Source of the DNA: Streptacidiphilus albus JL83
GTDB lineage: Bacteria; Actinomycetota; Actinomycetes; Streptomycetales; Streptomycetaceae
Reading direction: 5' to 3'
NCBI RefSeq assembly: GCF_000744705.1
Contig: NZ_JQML01000001.1
Span: forward strand, 5,590,017-5,654,016
DNA length: 64,000 nt
In this document: positions 44,616 through 54,043 of the stretch, one piece after another
Layout of the letters: every line of letters starts with the position of its first letter
How positions within the stretch are numbered: the stretch's first letter is position 1
Translations under genes and position numbers: made by a program
The notes under the pieces: model-generated
Database searches by the model: none
Told to the model about the DNA's origin: nothing
Seen by the model: the letters and a program-made list of their open reading frames with translations, nothing else

Positions 44616-46640
44616 ATGAACGGCATGGCTCGACAGATGACAATTCCGCGTGTGCTCGGCCGCTCGGTCGACCCCGGGGGCTCGGTTCCGGCGAAGCACG
44701 ACTCCCGCAGGCCGCTGGCCCTGGCCCGGTCGGTCGGCCTGTCCTGGCTGATCCCGGTGCTGCTGTGGCTGGTCCACCTCGACGTGCTGGTGCTGCCGCT
44801 GCTGGTGGTGCTGATCGCCGGGCTGATCCGGGTCGGCGGCGGGCTGCTCGACCGGATCGTGATCGCCGCCTTCCTGCTCGCCGGCGCGCTGATGACGCTG
44901 GGCCTGCTGGCCTCGATCTGGCCGTGGGGCCTGAACCCGCTGCCGGCCTCGGGCGTCCTGCTGACCGCGATCAGCGTGGCCGCCTGGCTGGACCGGCGAC
45001 GGTTCCGGCTGGTGTGGCGGGTGCGCGGCACGGACGCGATCATCCTGGGCACCGGTGCCGTCGTCGGGTACCTGGTCCGGCACGGGGTGACGGCGGTCTC
45101 CTCGGCCGGGCGCTACGCCGAGATGACGATCGGCGACCGGGTCACCCACTTCGCCATCTTCGACACCGTGGAGCGGGTCGGCGGCTACCTCTTCCTGAAC
45201 CAGACCGCGGCCAACGCCTCGGTCAGCGGGAACACCGCCGAGGTGTATCCGCAGGGCTCGCACTTCCTGCTCGCCTGGATCGACGTCTTCGTCCGCTCCA
45301 GCACCTCGCTGACCGCCGCCCCGCAGGCCTACGACCGCTACTGCGCCTACACCCTGGCCGGCTTCGTGGTCTTCTGCATGTCGCTGATCTGGGGTGCGCG
45401 CTGGATCGGCGGCCCCCGGCTCCGGGGCTGGCGGGCGGCGGCGGTCTGCTCCGTGGTGGCGGCGATCGTCCTCGGCAGTCCGTTCAGCATGCTGCTGAGC
45501 TACGGCTTCGACTCGGAGATCGTCGGCCTGGCGTTCCTGGCGGTGTCGATCGCGCTGCTGGTCCGACCGGCCATGGGGCTGGTCGAGTACGCGCTGGTGG
45601 CCGGCGCCGCGCTGGTCACGGTCGGCTACGCGTACAACATCTTCGACGCCTTCGTGGGCATCGCCCTGCTCGGCGGGCTGCTGGTGTACTGGCGCCGGCA
45701 CCGCGGCCACCGGGTGGCGCTGTACACCGCGCTCGGCGTCGGCGGCCTGCTGGCGATCACCCCCAGCCTGATCAGCGTGCTCTCCTCCTTCGACGTCGGC
45801 CAGCAGGCGCAGGCCGCGGGCCACGAGGTCTCGCTGAGCCGCGCGCTGCTGATCGCACTGACCGCGGTGGTGCTGGTCGGGGTGGTGTCGGCGGGCCGCA
45901 GGCTGGGCGCGACCGCGAGCATCCTGGGGGTCACCGTGGTCGGCGGTGCGTTCGTCATCGCCGTCTTCGGCGCCTGGCAGCTGCACACCCTGGGGCACCT
46001 CTCCTACTACTTCGAGAAGATGGCGACCGCCGGACTCATCATCTCGCTGGTCGGACTGGGCTCGGCCGGCTGGCTGCTGCGGCCGGTCCGCCGGGCCGCT
46101 GCGGCCGCCCCGTGGCCGGTCCGGCTGCGGGAACCGCTGCTCTCGGTCGGGGCCTCGGTCGTCGCACTGAGCCTGTTCGCCGGGGTGCAGTGGGGCGTGC
46201 CGTCGGTGGACAACGCTCCGTCGCAGTGGAAGCAGACCTCGCTGTGGGCCTGGGCGAAGGGGAAGTCGCCCGCGGACATCGCGCCGCTGGTGCACACCTT
46301 CCTCCGCCGCGACCTGGCCCGCACCACCGGTACCGCGATCATCCTGTACACGAACAACGGCGCCCGGAACTGGCAGGCCACCTACTTCGCCAGCGCCATG
46401 GCCCGCAACGGCCGGTTCGGGGCGCTGTCCGAGGGGCTGGAGCAGGTCGGCATCGGAGCCACGGCCGGGACCGAGGCCACCTACCAGGCCGCACTGGCGC
46501 AGCTGCGGGCGGTGATCCAGATCTGCCCCGACGGAGCCACCCTGTTCGTCGGGAACCAGGCGCTGGCGAGCCGGCTCCAGGACGATCTCGATACGGACGG
46601 GGTGCGCAACGCCACCGTCCTCTATGCCCCGCTGCACTGA
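44616..46640 (+). CDS. Large polytopic membrane protein, GT-C-like
   Basis: The start is uncertain: ATG 44616, 44625 and 44637 are all possible (44616 used, 674 residues). A TATGCT box at 44561-44566 suggests a promoter. About eleven transmembrane segments are followed by a hydrophilic C-terminal domain (near residue 545 onward). The loop GNTAEVYPQGSHFLLAWIDV after the third or fourth helix resembles the extracytoplasmic catalytic loops of GT-C glycosyltransferases that use polyprenyl-linked sugars. No family was assigned with confidence. Its neighbours make it a candidate sugar polymer assembly protein. Confidence 0.6.
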   Translation: MNGMARQMTIPRVLGRSVDPGGSVPAKHDSRRPLALARSVGLSWLIPVLLWLVHLDVLVLPLLVVLIAGLIRVGGGLLDRIVIAAFLLAGALMTLGLLASIWPWGLNPLPASGVLLTAISVAAWLDRRRFRLVWRVRGTDAIILGTGAVVGYLVRHGVTAVSSAGRYAEMTIGDRVTHFAIFDTVERVGGYLFLNQTAANASVSGNTAEVYPQGSHFLLAWIDVFVRSSTSLTAAPQAYDRYCAYTLAGFVVFCMSLIWGARWIGGPRLRGWRAAAVCSVVAAIVLGSPFSMLLSYGFDSEIVGLAFLAVSIALLVRPAMGLVEYALVAGAALVTVGYAYNIFDAFVGIALLGGLLVYWRRHRGHRVALYTALGVGGLLAITPSLISVLSSFDVGQQAQAAGHEVSLSRALLIALTAVVLVGVVSAGRRLGATASILGVTVVGGAFVIAVFGAWQLHTLGHLSYYFEKMATAGLIISLVGLGSAGWLLRPVRRAAAAAPWPVRLREPLLSVGASVVALSLFAGVQWGVPSVDNAPSQWKQTSLWAWAKGKSPADIAPLVHTFLRRDLARTTGTAIILYTNNGARNWQATYFASAMARNGRFGALSEGLEQVGIGATAGTEATYQAALAQLRAVIQICPDGATLFVGNQALASRLQDDLDTDGVRNATVLYAPLH

Positions 46641-46840
46641 GAGGCTCCTCGGCACCGGGCCGGAGGGCGGCTGTTCGCCGGTGTGTTAGCTTGCTGTCGG
46701 GCAGGTGTAAGTACCGGTACCCTCGGTGTCCTGTGCTCCGGGGTCGACATCTCGGAAGCCGAACCCGCCAGTACCTCCGGACGCGCACACCGGGCGTCCC
46801 GTTCTCGTTCCCCCGGCTCCCGCTTGGAAGTGCGAACTCC

Positions 46841-48028
46841 ATGTCCTCTGCTGAACTACTGGCGAAGCACGACGACCGCCGCGGTCGTCCCGAGAACTCG
46901 GACCAGCAGCAGCAGGGCGGCCCCGCCGCCTCGGGGCGGAAGCGCCTCTACGCCCTCGACGGCATGCGGCTGATGGCGGCCCTCGGAGTGCTCAGCTTCC
47001 ACTGGACGGCCTACGTCGACATCGGCGGCATCTGGCCGCGCGGCCACAGCCCCGCCCAGGTCATGCCGGCGGTCAACCACGTCGCGGCCTACGGCTGGCT
47101 CGGCGTCAACCTCTTCTTCGTCATCAGCGGCTTCGTGATCTGCATGAGCTGCTGGGGGAAGAGCGTCGGGCAGTTCTTCGTCTCGCGCGTGGTCCGGCTC
47201 TACCCGGCGTACTGGGCGGCGGTGCTGCTGACCTCGACCGTGCTGCTCACCATGGGCGCCTGGATCAGGCACGGCGCGGCCAACGGGCTCGACGCCCAGG
47301 CCATCCTGGCCAACCTGACCATGCTGGAGACCCCGCTCGGCATCCGCCAGGTCGACGGTGTCTACTGGACGCTCTGGGCCGAGCTGCGGTTCTACGTCCT
47401 GTTCGGGGTGCTGGCCGCGTTCGGGCTGACCTACCGCAAGGTCGTCGCCTTCTGCGGGGTCTGGATGTTCGTCGCGATCCTCAGCATCCAGGCCAAGTCG
47501 GAGCTGCTGACCACCATTGCGATGCCGCAGTACGCCCCCTTCTTCATAGCGGGCATGGCGATCTTCCTGATGTACAAGTACGGCCCGAACCTGCTGCTCT
47601 GGGGCATCGTCGGATTCAGCTGGCTGATCGCCCTGGCCCAGGTCCGGCCGATCGAGGCGATGTACGTGAACGTGCTGAACCACGGACTCAACTGGTACGT
47701 GGTCGCGGCCGGCTTCACCGTGGCCATGGGACTGGTGCTGGCCGCGGCCCTGGGCCTGTTCGACTGGGCCAACTGGAAGTGGCTCACCGTGGCCGGCGCC
47801 CTGACCTACCCGCTGTACCTGATCCACCAGGAGGCGGGCTGGACGCTGATCCACTTCGGCCTCGGCCACGGCCTCGGCGTGGTCGGCTCGCTCGGTACGG
47901 CCTTCGCCGTCGTGGTGGTCGTCGCCTACCTGATCCACCGTCTCATCGAGCGTCCGCTGTCCAAGCCGTTGAAAAAGGGTCTGGACCGTTCGATGGTGTC
48001 CCTGCGGGAAGCCAGCCGTGCTCGCTGA
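46841..48028 (+). CDS. Acyltransferase 3 family membrane protein (second)
   Basis: ATG 46841 follows GGAAG and gives 395 residues. Helix 1 carries LDGMRLMAALGVLSFHWTAY with the catalytic His, and YGWLGVNLFFVISGFVICM follows; about ten helices are predicted. It is the same type as the first acyltransferase but not a close copy. It probably acetylates or otherwise acylates a surface sugar. The glycosyltransferase gene begins 48 bases downstream, so they are likely co-transcribed. Confidence 0.88.
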   Translation: MSSAELLAKHDDRRGRPENSDQQQQGGPAASGRKRLYALDGMRLMAALGVLSFHWTAYVDIGGIWPRGHSPAQVMPAVNHVAAYGWLGVNLFFVISGFVICMSCWGKSVGQFFVSRVVRLYPAYWAAVLLTSTVLLTMGAWIRHGAANGLDAQAILANLTMLETPLGIRQVDGVYWTLWAELRFYVLFGVLAAFGLTYRKVVAFCGVWMFVAILSIQAKSELLTTIAMPQYAPFFIAGMAIFLMYKYGPNLLLWGIVGFSWLIALAQVRPIEAMYVNVLNHGLNWYVVAAGFTVAMGLVLAAALGLFDWANWKWLTVAGALTYPLYLIHQEAGWTLIHFGLGHGLGVVGSLGTAFAVVVVVAYLIHRLIERPLSKPLKKGLDRSMVSLREASRAR

Positions 48029-48076
48029 AGGCCCTTCCCGAGAGTCCGCGCAACCTCTCCGACTTGGTGCTGCCCT

Positions 48077-48991
48077 ATGACGACGATCGACATCATGCTG
48101 CCCTACTACGGCGATGTCGCGCTGATGCAGGCCGCCGTGCACAGCGTGATCGCGCAGAGCGACCCGGACTGGCGGCTGCTGGTCGTCGACGACGGCAAGG
48201 AGCCCGGGGTCCCGGAGTGGTTCGCGAACCTCGGCGACGACCGGGTGAGTTACCAGCGCAACGAGAAGAACCTCGGCGTCACCGGGAACTACGACAAGTG
48301 CCTGGGCCTGGTCGGGGCGGAGCACTTCGTCATGATGGGCACCGACGACATCATGCTGCCCAACTACCTGGCGACGGTCCGGGCGGCGCTGGCGCAGTTC
48401 CCGGGAGCGGCGATCGTGCAGCCCGGGGTCCAGGTCATCGACGGCGCGGGCCGGCCGAGCACCACCCTGGCCGACGAGTCCAAGCGCCGGCTCTACGCGC
48501 CCCGCTTCACCGGCCGGAAGCTGCTCGGCGGCGAGGACCTGGCGCTCAGCCTGCTGCGCGGCAACTGGCTCTACTTCCCCTCCCTCTGCTGGCGCACCGA
48601 CGCGGTGCGCGCCATGGGCTTCCGTCCCGGCCTGGAGATCATCCAGGACCTCGCCCTGGTCATCGACCTGCTGCGGGACGGGGAGCAGATGATCGTGGAC
48701 GACACCCTCTGCTTCCAGTACCGGCGCCACGCGATCAGCATCTCCTCGGCGAGCGCCTTCTCCGGCAGCCGGTTCACCGAGTCGAGGCGCTACTTCCTGG
48801 ACGAGGCCGAGCGGCTGGACGCGGTGGGCTGGACCAGGGCGGCCAAGGCGTCGCGACTGCACATGTCCTCGCGGATCCACGCGCTGACCCTGGTGCCGGG
48901 CGCCCTCAGGGCCGGCCAGCGCGCCGGGGCCCGTACCCTGCTCACCTACGCGGCGGGCCCGGCCCGCCGCCGCCAGAATCTGCACGGCTGA
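48077..48991 (+). CDS. Family 2 glycosyltransferase
   Basis: The 304-residue protein (MTTIDIMLPYYGDVALMQAA) has the GT-A fold: LLVVDDGKEP near residue 35 binds the nucleotide, and MMGTDDIMLP near residue 91 carries the DxD-type metal site. RHAISISSASAF near residue 217 matches the acceptor region of GT2 enzymes. No transmembrane segment is present, so it works on the inner face of the membrane or in the cytoplasm. It lies in a run with the epimerase gene (25 bases apart). Sugar specificity is unknown. Confidence 0.85.
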   Translation: MTTIDIMLPYYGDVALMQAAVHSVIAQSDPDWRLLVVDDGKEPGVPEWFANLGDDRVSYQRNEKNLGVTGNYDKCLGLVGAEHFVMMGTDDIMLPNYLATVRAALAQFPGAAIVQPGVQVIDGAGRPSTTLADESKRRLYAPRFTGRKLLGGEDLALSLLRGNWLYFPSLCWRTDAVRAMGFRPGLEIIQDLALVIDLLRDGEQMIVDDTLCFQYRRHAISISSASAFSGSRFTESRRYFLDEAERLDAVGWTRAAKASRLHMSSRIHALTLVPGALRAGQRAGARTLLTYAAGPARRRQNLHG

Positions 48992-49016
48992 CGCCCCGCA
49001 CGACCGGAGTTGAGTA

Positions 49017-49985
49017 ATGACTGAAACCGCTGTCCCGACCGTCCCGTCCGCCGAAGGACCGCGGCGGGTCGCCGTGCTCGGCGGCACCGGGTTCATCGGC
49101 CGGGCCCTCTGCGAGGCCCTGGCAGAGGGCGGGCTTCCGGTGCTGGCGATCGCCCGCAGGGAGCCGACGGTCCCGGTGGCCGGTTCCTTCCGCGCCTTCG
49201 ACCTGGTCGGCGGCTCGCCCGCCGAGCTGGCCGCGCTGTTCGCCGCGGAGGGCGTGGGCACCGTCGTCAACGCCGCCGGCGGAATGTGGGGCCTCGACGA
49301 CGAGCAGATGGTCGACGCCAACGTCGGCATGGTCCAGCGGGTCATCGAGGCCCTGGCCCTGCTGCCGGAGCGGGTCCGACTGGTGCAACTCGGCTCGGTG
49401 CACGAGTACGGCCTCACCCCGGTGGGCACGGTGCAGGCCGAGTCCGACGAGACCCACCCGCAGATGGTCTACGGGGAGCTCAAGGTCAGGGCCACCCGGC
49501 TGGTGCTGGACGCGGTCGAGGCCGGCGGCCTGGACGGCGTGGTGCTGCGGGTCGGCAACGTGGTCGGCGCCGGACAGCCCGGCCACAGCCTGCTCGGGGT
49601 CATCGCCCGCAAGCTCGCCGAGGCGGCGGAGGAGTCCCGCACCGCCGAGCTGACGCTGGCGCCGCTGGCGGCCAAGCGCGACTTCGTCGGGCTGGGCGAC
49701 ACCGTCGCCGCCGTGCTGGCGGCCGTCCGGGCGCGGACACTGCCGCCGGTGGTCAACGTCGGCCGCGGCGAGGGCGTCTCGGCCCGGCACATGGTGGAGC
49801 TGCTGATCGAGGTCAGCGGGGTGCCCACCGAGGTGCTGGAGAACACTGCGCCGGAGGGCCCGGGGGCGGAGACCGAATGGCAGTGCCTGGACGTGGCCCT
49901 GGCAGCCCGGGCACTCGGCTGGGAGCCCCACCAGTCGCTGGCCGGCGCCGTCGACAGCCTCTGGAAGGCGGAATACCGGGGCTGA
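49017..49985 (+). CDS. NAD-dependent epimerase/dehydratase
   Basis: The 322-residue protein has the extended-SDR NAD(P) motif LGGTGFIGRALCEAL near residue 23, and YGELKVRAT (YxxxK) near residue 152, with the preceding Ser in LGSVHEYG. It probably changes a nucleotide-sugar (epimerisation, reduction or dehydration). The C-terminal substrate region (HMVELLIEVSGVPTEVLENT) is similar to sugar-nucleotide epimerases of polysaccharide clusters. ATG 49017 follows CGGAGTTGAGTA. The substrate cannot be assigned. Confidence 0.83.
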   Translation: MTETAVPTVPSAEGPRRVAVLGGTGFIGRALCEALAEGGLPVLAIARREPTVPVAGSFRAFDLVGGSPAELAALFAAEGVGTVVNAAGGMWGLDDEQMVDANVGMVQRVIEALALLPERVRLVQLGSVHEYGLTPVGTVQAESDETHPQMVYGELKVRATRLVLDAVEAGGLDGVVLRVGNVVGAGQPGHSLLGVIARKLAEAAEESRTAELTLAPLAAKRDFVGLGDTVAAVLAAVRARTLPPVVNVGRGEGVSARHMVELLIEVSGVPTEVLENTAPEGPGAETEWQCLDVALAARALGWEPHQSLAGAVDSLWKAEYRG

Positions 49986-50121
49986 GGGTGCTTCGAGCAC
50001 TTGGTAGCGTTCCCCCGCGTACCCTCCGCGCCCCGCCGATCGGTCCGGGGCCGGGGACGGCCGTTCCAGGACGGCCCGAGAAGCGGGTCCTCCCATGATT
50101 CTGCGTTGTTCGGAGCGAGCG

Positions 50122-51126
50122 ATGTACCGTACGTCCACCCAGGAGCACGTCGGCGATGACCGGCCGGCGCCGCTGCTCTCCGTCGTCGTCCCCATCTTCA
50201 ACGAGGAGGAGGCGCTGCCGCTGACAGTGCAGCGGCTGCGGCCGATCCTCGACGGACTGGACGTGGAGTACGAGGTCGTCGGCGTCGACGACGGCAGCAC
50301 CGACGCCACTCCGCAGCTCATGGTGGCGCTCCGGCGCGAGTGGCCGCAGCTGCGGATCATCCGCTTCCGCCGCAACTCGGGCCACCAGGCCGCGCTCACG
50401 GCCGGCCTGCACAACGCCTTCGGCGAGTACGTCGTCAGCATCGACGCCGACCTGCAGGACCCGCCGGAGAAGATCCCGGAGATGTTGAAGCTCGCCCGCG
50501 ACGGCGGCTGCGACATCGTCTACGGGGTCCGCTCCGACCGCAGCACCGACGCCTTCTTCAAGCGCTCCACCGCGGCCGCCTACTACTGGCTGATGCGGCG
50601 GCTGGTCGGCAAGAAGATGCCCTCGCACGCCGGCGACTTCCGGCTGCTCAGCCGCGCCGCCGTGGACGCGCTGAAGTCGCTCCCGGAGAACCAGCCGGTC
50701 TACCGGCTGCTGGTGCCCTGGCTCGGCTTCACCAGCGCCACGGTCTACTACGAGCGCGAGGAACGCGTCGCGGGCACCACCAAGTACCCGCTGTCCAAGA
50801 TGATCCGGCTCGGGCTCGACAGCGTCACCAACTTCTCGGCCAGCCCGCTGCGTCTGGCCACCTGGCTCGGCATGGCGAGCTTCGTGGTGTGCCTGGTGCT
50901 CGCGGTCTACACCACGTTCAGGTACTGCCTGAACGACACCGTGCCCGGCTGGTCCTCGCTCTTCATCGGCATGCTGTTCCTCGGCGGCGTGCAGCTGATC
51001 TGCCTCGGGCTGCTGGGCGAGTACGTCGGCCGGATCTACTCGGCGGTGCAGTCCCGGCCCTCCTACTTCATCGGCTACGACTCCGCCGACACGGCGACCG
51101 AGGCACCCGCCGGTGCCGGCAAGTAG
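50122..51126 (+). CDS. Polyprenyl-phosphate glycosyltransferase (GtrB/DPM1-like)
   Basis: ATG 50122 follows CGGAGC and is preferred over ATG 50095, which lacks a binding site. The 334-residue protein has VVPIFNEEEALPLTVQRL, VDDGSTDATPQL and SIDADLQDPPEKI (DxD). Two C-terminal helices (about residues 250-275 and 285-310) end in LLGEYVGRIY. This is the GtrB-type layout, which moves a sugar from a nucleotide donor to undecaprenyl phosphate on the cytoplasmic side. The next two genes (large membrane protein and GtrA) complete a flip-and-transfer set. Confidence 0.9.
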   Translation: MYRTSTQEHVGDDRPAPLLSVVVPIFNEEEALPLTVQRLRPILDGLDVEYEVVGVDDGSTDATPQLMVALRREWPQLRIIRFRRNSGHQAALTAGLHNAFGEYVVSIDADLQDPPEKIPEMLKLARDGGCDIVYGVRSDRSTDAFFKRSTAAAYYWLMRRLVGKKMPSHAGDFRLLSRAAVDALKSLPENQPVYRLLVPWLGFTSATVYYEREERVAGTTKYPLSKMIRLGLDSVTNFSASPLRLATWLGMASFVVCLVLAVYTTFRYCLNDTVPGWSSLFIGMLFLGGVQLICLGLLGEYVGRIYSAVQSRPSYFIGYDSADTATEAPAGAGK

Positions 51127-51149
51127 CCTCCCGAACAGAATGCAGGGTC

Positions 51150-53543
51150 ATGGGCGCACAGCACAGCATCGGTGAGACGACCGCCCCGGTGCCCGACGGC
51201 CCCGGGGCGTCGGGCACGGGCCGGGACGGCGGCAGCCCGGCCCTGGTCCTGCGGCTGCTGCCGGCCGCCGCGGCGATCTGCCTGCTGGTCGTCCTGCTGC
51301 TGCTGGCGCACACGCCGGCCCTGGACATCCTGCGCTACGCCGGTTACGTGGCCTGGGGCGTCGTGCTGCCCGGAACCCTGGTCTTCCGGACCCTCCGGCG
51401 GACCCCGCACACCCTGGTGGAGGACCTCACTCTGGGGGCCGGCACCGGCCTGGCACTGGAGCTCGCCGCCTGGGCCGTGCTGATGCCGCTGCACCTCCAG
51501 CACTGGGCGACGCTCTGGCCGCTGGTGGTGGTGCTGCCGTACGCCCTGGTGCCCCGGCTGCGCCGGCACTGGCGGCCCACCGGCTACACCAGGCCCTCGC
51601 TGGGCTGGTCCTGGTCGGTGGCCGGTGTGGTGGCCAGCACCAGCGGCTACTTCTACGGCGCCTTCTTCATCGAGAACCCGATCCTGCCCGGCAGCGCCAC
51701 CGCCCGGCAGTACATCGACCTGCCCTACCAGCTGTCGCTGGCCGGGAACGCCACCCACAGCTTCCCGGTGACCCTGCCGGAGGTCTCCGGCGAGTCCCTG
51801 GGCTACCACTGGTTCTTCGCCGTCCACATGGCGATGACCAGCATGGTGGGCCACCTCGACCTGCCGGTGGTCGAGATGCGGCTGATGCTGCCCGCCCTGG
51901 CCGCGCTGGGGATGCTGGTGGCCTCCGTGGTCGGCTGGCGGATCACCGGCCGGGCCTGGGTGGGACCGGTCGCGGCGCTGCTGCTCTTCACCATCGGCGA
52001 GTTCAACCCGGTCTATCCGCTCACCGTGGCCGGCATGCCCTTCGGCTCGCCCCAGGTCGTGCTCATGGCCTGGGCCAGCCTCTCCCTCACCTACAGCCAG
52101 CCGCTGCTGTTCGCCCTGGTCGGGGTGGCGGCGGAGGCGCTGCGGGACCCGCAGTCGGAGCGGCTGCGCCGGGTCCCGGCCATGGGTCCCGGGGTGTACG
52201 GCCTGGTGGCGGTGTTCGCCTTCGCCTCCAGCGCCGCCAAGGCCAGCTCGCTGCCGGTCACCCTGGCGGCCCTGGCGGTGGCCGGGCTGGCAGCCCTGGT
52301 GCGCACCCGGCGCATCCCCTGGCGGATCGTGGCGCTGGGGGCGATCGTCGGCGCCGGGCAGCTGTTCGCCACCGCGGTCGTCTTCCACTTCCAGAGCTAC
52401 GGGCTGGAGGTGCAGCCGCTCAGCAACATCAGCCAGTACTGGGCCGATCCGGACCACTCCCGGGGCGCGGCGCTGCAGGCGGCCCTGGTCGCCATGACCT
52501 TCGCGGCGCTGCTGCTCAACACCCAGCTACGGCTGGTCGGCATGCTGCCGCTGCTGTGGCGCTCACGGCTGCGCCTCAGCGACAGCCAGTGGATGCTGCT
52601 CGGCGGGGCGGTCGCCGGACCCGGCGCCTACCTCGCCCTCAACGGCTGGAACGCGAGCTACTTCACCCATGCCGGGCTGGCCTTCGGGGCCTTCCTCTCG
52701 GCCTGGGGCTACTGCGAGGCCTTCGACCGCGCCGCCCTGTCACGCAGGGCCAAGGCCCTGCTCGGTGTCGGCACTGCGGCCTTCGTGGTGCTGCTCACCC
52801 TCGGCATCCACGCCTACGCGTCCCGCTGGTCGAGCTTCGCGCTCCGGCTGTTCCACGACCGCTCCGGCAACCGCCCGTACACCGTGCTGCTGCCCCTGGT
52901 CGCGGCCGCCCTGGCGCTGGCGGCGCTGGCCCTGGTGATCGGCCTGCTGTGGCGGCTGGGCCACCGGGTGCTGCCGGGGCTGCGCGGCCGAGGGCTGGTG
53001 GTGCTGCTCACCGCCGCCCTGGTGGCTGGTGCGCCGACGCTGCCGCTGGACGTGGTCAACACCGCGCGGAACGGCTGGGCCAGCGAATGGCCGCTGTCCG
53101 GCTCCCAGGCCGACGCCGCCCGCTGGGTGCGGGACCACAGCAGCGGCAGCGACGTGCTGGTCACCAACGACCACTGCCTGACCCAGAACGGTCCGGTCGC
53201 CCCGAGCAACGGGGCCTGCAGCTACGCTCTGGGCTTCTGGCTGAGCGCCTACTCGGAGCGCTCGGTCCTGGTCGAGGGCTGGGGCTACGACCCGCAGTTC
53301 GTGGCCGGCGGCAACGGTGGCGCACCGTTCTGGGACCAGTCGCTGCTGGCCCTGAACCAGGACGCGATCTACCGGCCCACGGCCGGGCTGCTGACGGAGC
53401 TGTACCAGCGGTACCACGTCCGCTTCATCGTGGTCGACCGCGTTGACGGCAAGGAGTCGCCGGCCCTCGGGGGACTGGCGCACAAGGTCTACGACAACGG
53501 GCGCATCGGCGTCTACCAGCTGCTCCCAGGAGAGACCCCATGA
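51150..53543 (+). CDS. Large polytopic membrane protein, GT-C-like
   Basis: ATG 51150 starts a 797-residue protein with about 13 transmembrane segments and a C-terminal outside domain of about 170 residues. After the fourth helix, PEVSGESLGYHWFFAVHM resembles GT-C extracytoplasmic loops. The C-terminal domain has LVTNDHCLTQNGPVAPSNGA and SVLVEGWGYDPQF, with two Cys possibly disulfide-bonded. It may use the polyprenyl-linked sugar made by the upstream GtrB-like enzyme. It overlaps gtrA by 4 bases (ATGA). Confidence 0.65.
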   Translation: MGAQHSIGETTAPVPDGPGASGTGRDGGSPALVLRLLPAAAAICLLVVLLLLAHTPALDILRYAGYVAWGVVLPGTLVFRTLRRTPHTLVEDLTLGAGTGLALELAAWAVLMPLHLQHWATLWPLVVVLPYALVPRLRRHWRPTGYTRPSLGWSWSVAGVVASTSGYFYGAFFIENPILPGSATARQYIDLPYQLSLAGNATHSFPVTLPEVSGESLGYHWFFAVHMAMTSMVGHLDLPVVEMRLMLPALAALGMLVASVVGWRITGRAWVGPVAALLLFTIGEFNPVYPLTVAGMPFGSPQVVLMAWASLSLTYSQPLLFALVGVAAEALRDPQSERLRRVPAMGPGVYGLVAVFAFASSAAKASSLPVTLAALAVAGLAALVRTRRIPWRIVALGAIVGAGQLFATAVVFHFQSYGLEVQPLSNISQYWADPDHSRGAALQAALVAMTFAALLLNTQLRLVGMLPLLWRSRLRLSDSQWMLLGGAVAGPGAYLALNGWNASYFTHAGLAFGAFLSAWGYCEAFDRAALSRRAKALLGVGTAAFVVLLTLGIHAYASRWSSFALRLFHDRSGNRPYTVLLPLVAAALALAALALVIGLLWRLGHRVLPGLRGRGLVVLLTAALVAGAPTLPLDVVNTARNGWASEWPLSGSQADAARWVRDHSSGSDVLVTNDHCLTQNGPVAPSNGACSYALGFWLSAYSERSVLVEGWGYDPQFVAGGNGGAPFWDQSLLALNQDAIYRPTAGLLTELYQRYHVRFIVVDRVDGKESPALGGLAHKVYDNGRIGVYQLLPGETP

Positions 53544-54037
53544 ATTCCACAGCCCAGCAGACCGCTGCGGGGGCGGCCGCACCGGGCGGCTCCGGCTCCG
53601 GCGGAAAGCTGCGCAGCCAGCTGCCCGTCTTCGCGGTCATCGGCGTCCTGAGCACCCTGCTCTACCTGGGGCTGTACGTCCTGGCCAGGCTGGTGGTGGG
53701 GGAGCAGACCGGCAATCTCATCGCGTTGGCGCTGAGCGCGGTCGCCAACACCGCGGCCAACCGCCGGTTCACCTTCGGCGTCACCGGCCGGGAGAGCGCG
53801 CTGCGGCACCAGCTGCAGGGCGGCGTGGCCTTCCTGATCGGCCTCGGGCTGAGCAGCGGCGCCCTGGCGCTGCTGCACCACTGGGATGCCAGGCCGAGCC
53901 GGATGGTCGAGCTGGGGGCGCTGATCGTGGCCAACGTCCTGGCCACGCTGCTGCGCTTTCTGCTGCTGCGGGCGTGGGTGTTCAAGCCCACACCCGCAGC
54001 GGCCGCCCCCGTCGGCAGCGACGAGGGCGAGAGCTGA
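53540..54037 (+). CDS. GtrA-family membrane protein
   Basis: The 165-residue protein has four transmembrane helices and the GtrA fold (QLPVFAVIGVLSTLLYLGL then NTAANRRFTFG near residue 73). GtrA proteins are thought to flip polyprenyl-phosphate sugars across the membrane. The N-terminus has a Gly/Ser/Ala-rich extension. The start codon overlaps the preceding stop, so it is translated together with it. It converges with rfbC, with 6 bases between stops. Confidence 0.9.
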   Translation: MNSTAQQTAAGAAAPGGSGSGGKLRSQLPVFAVIGVLSTLLYLGLYVLARLVVGEQTGNLIALALSAVANTAANRRFTFGVTGRESALRHQLQGGVAFLIGLGLSSGALALLHHWDARPSRMVELGALIVANVLATLLRFLLLRAWVFKPTPAAAAPVGSDEGES

Positions 54038-54043
54038 CGCCGC

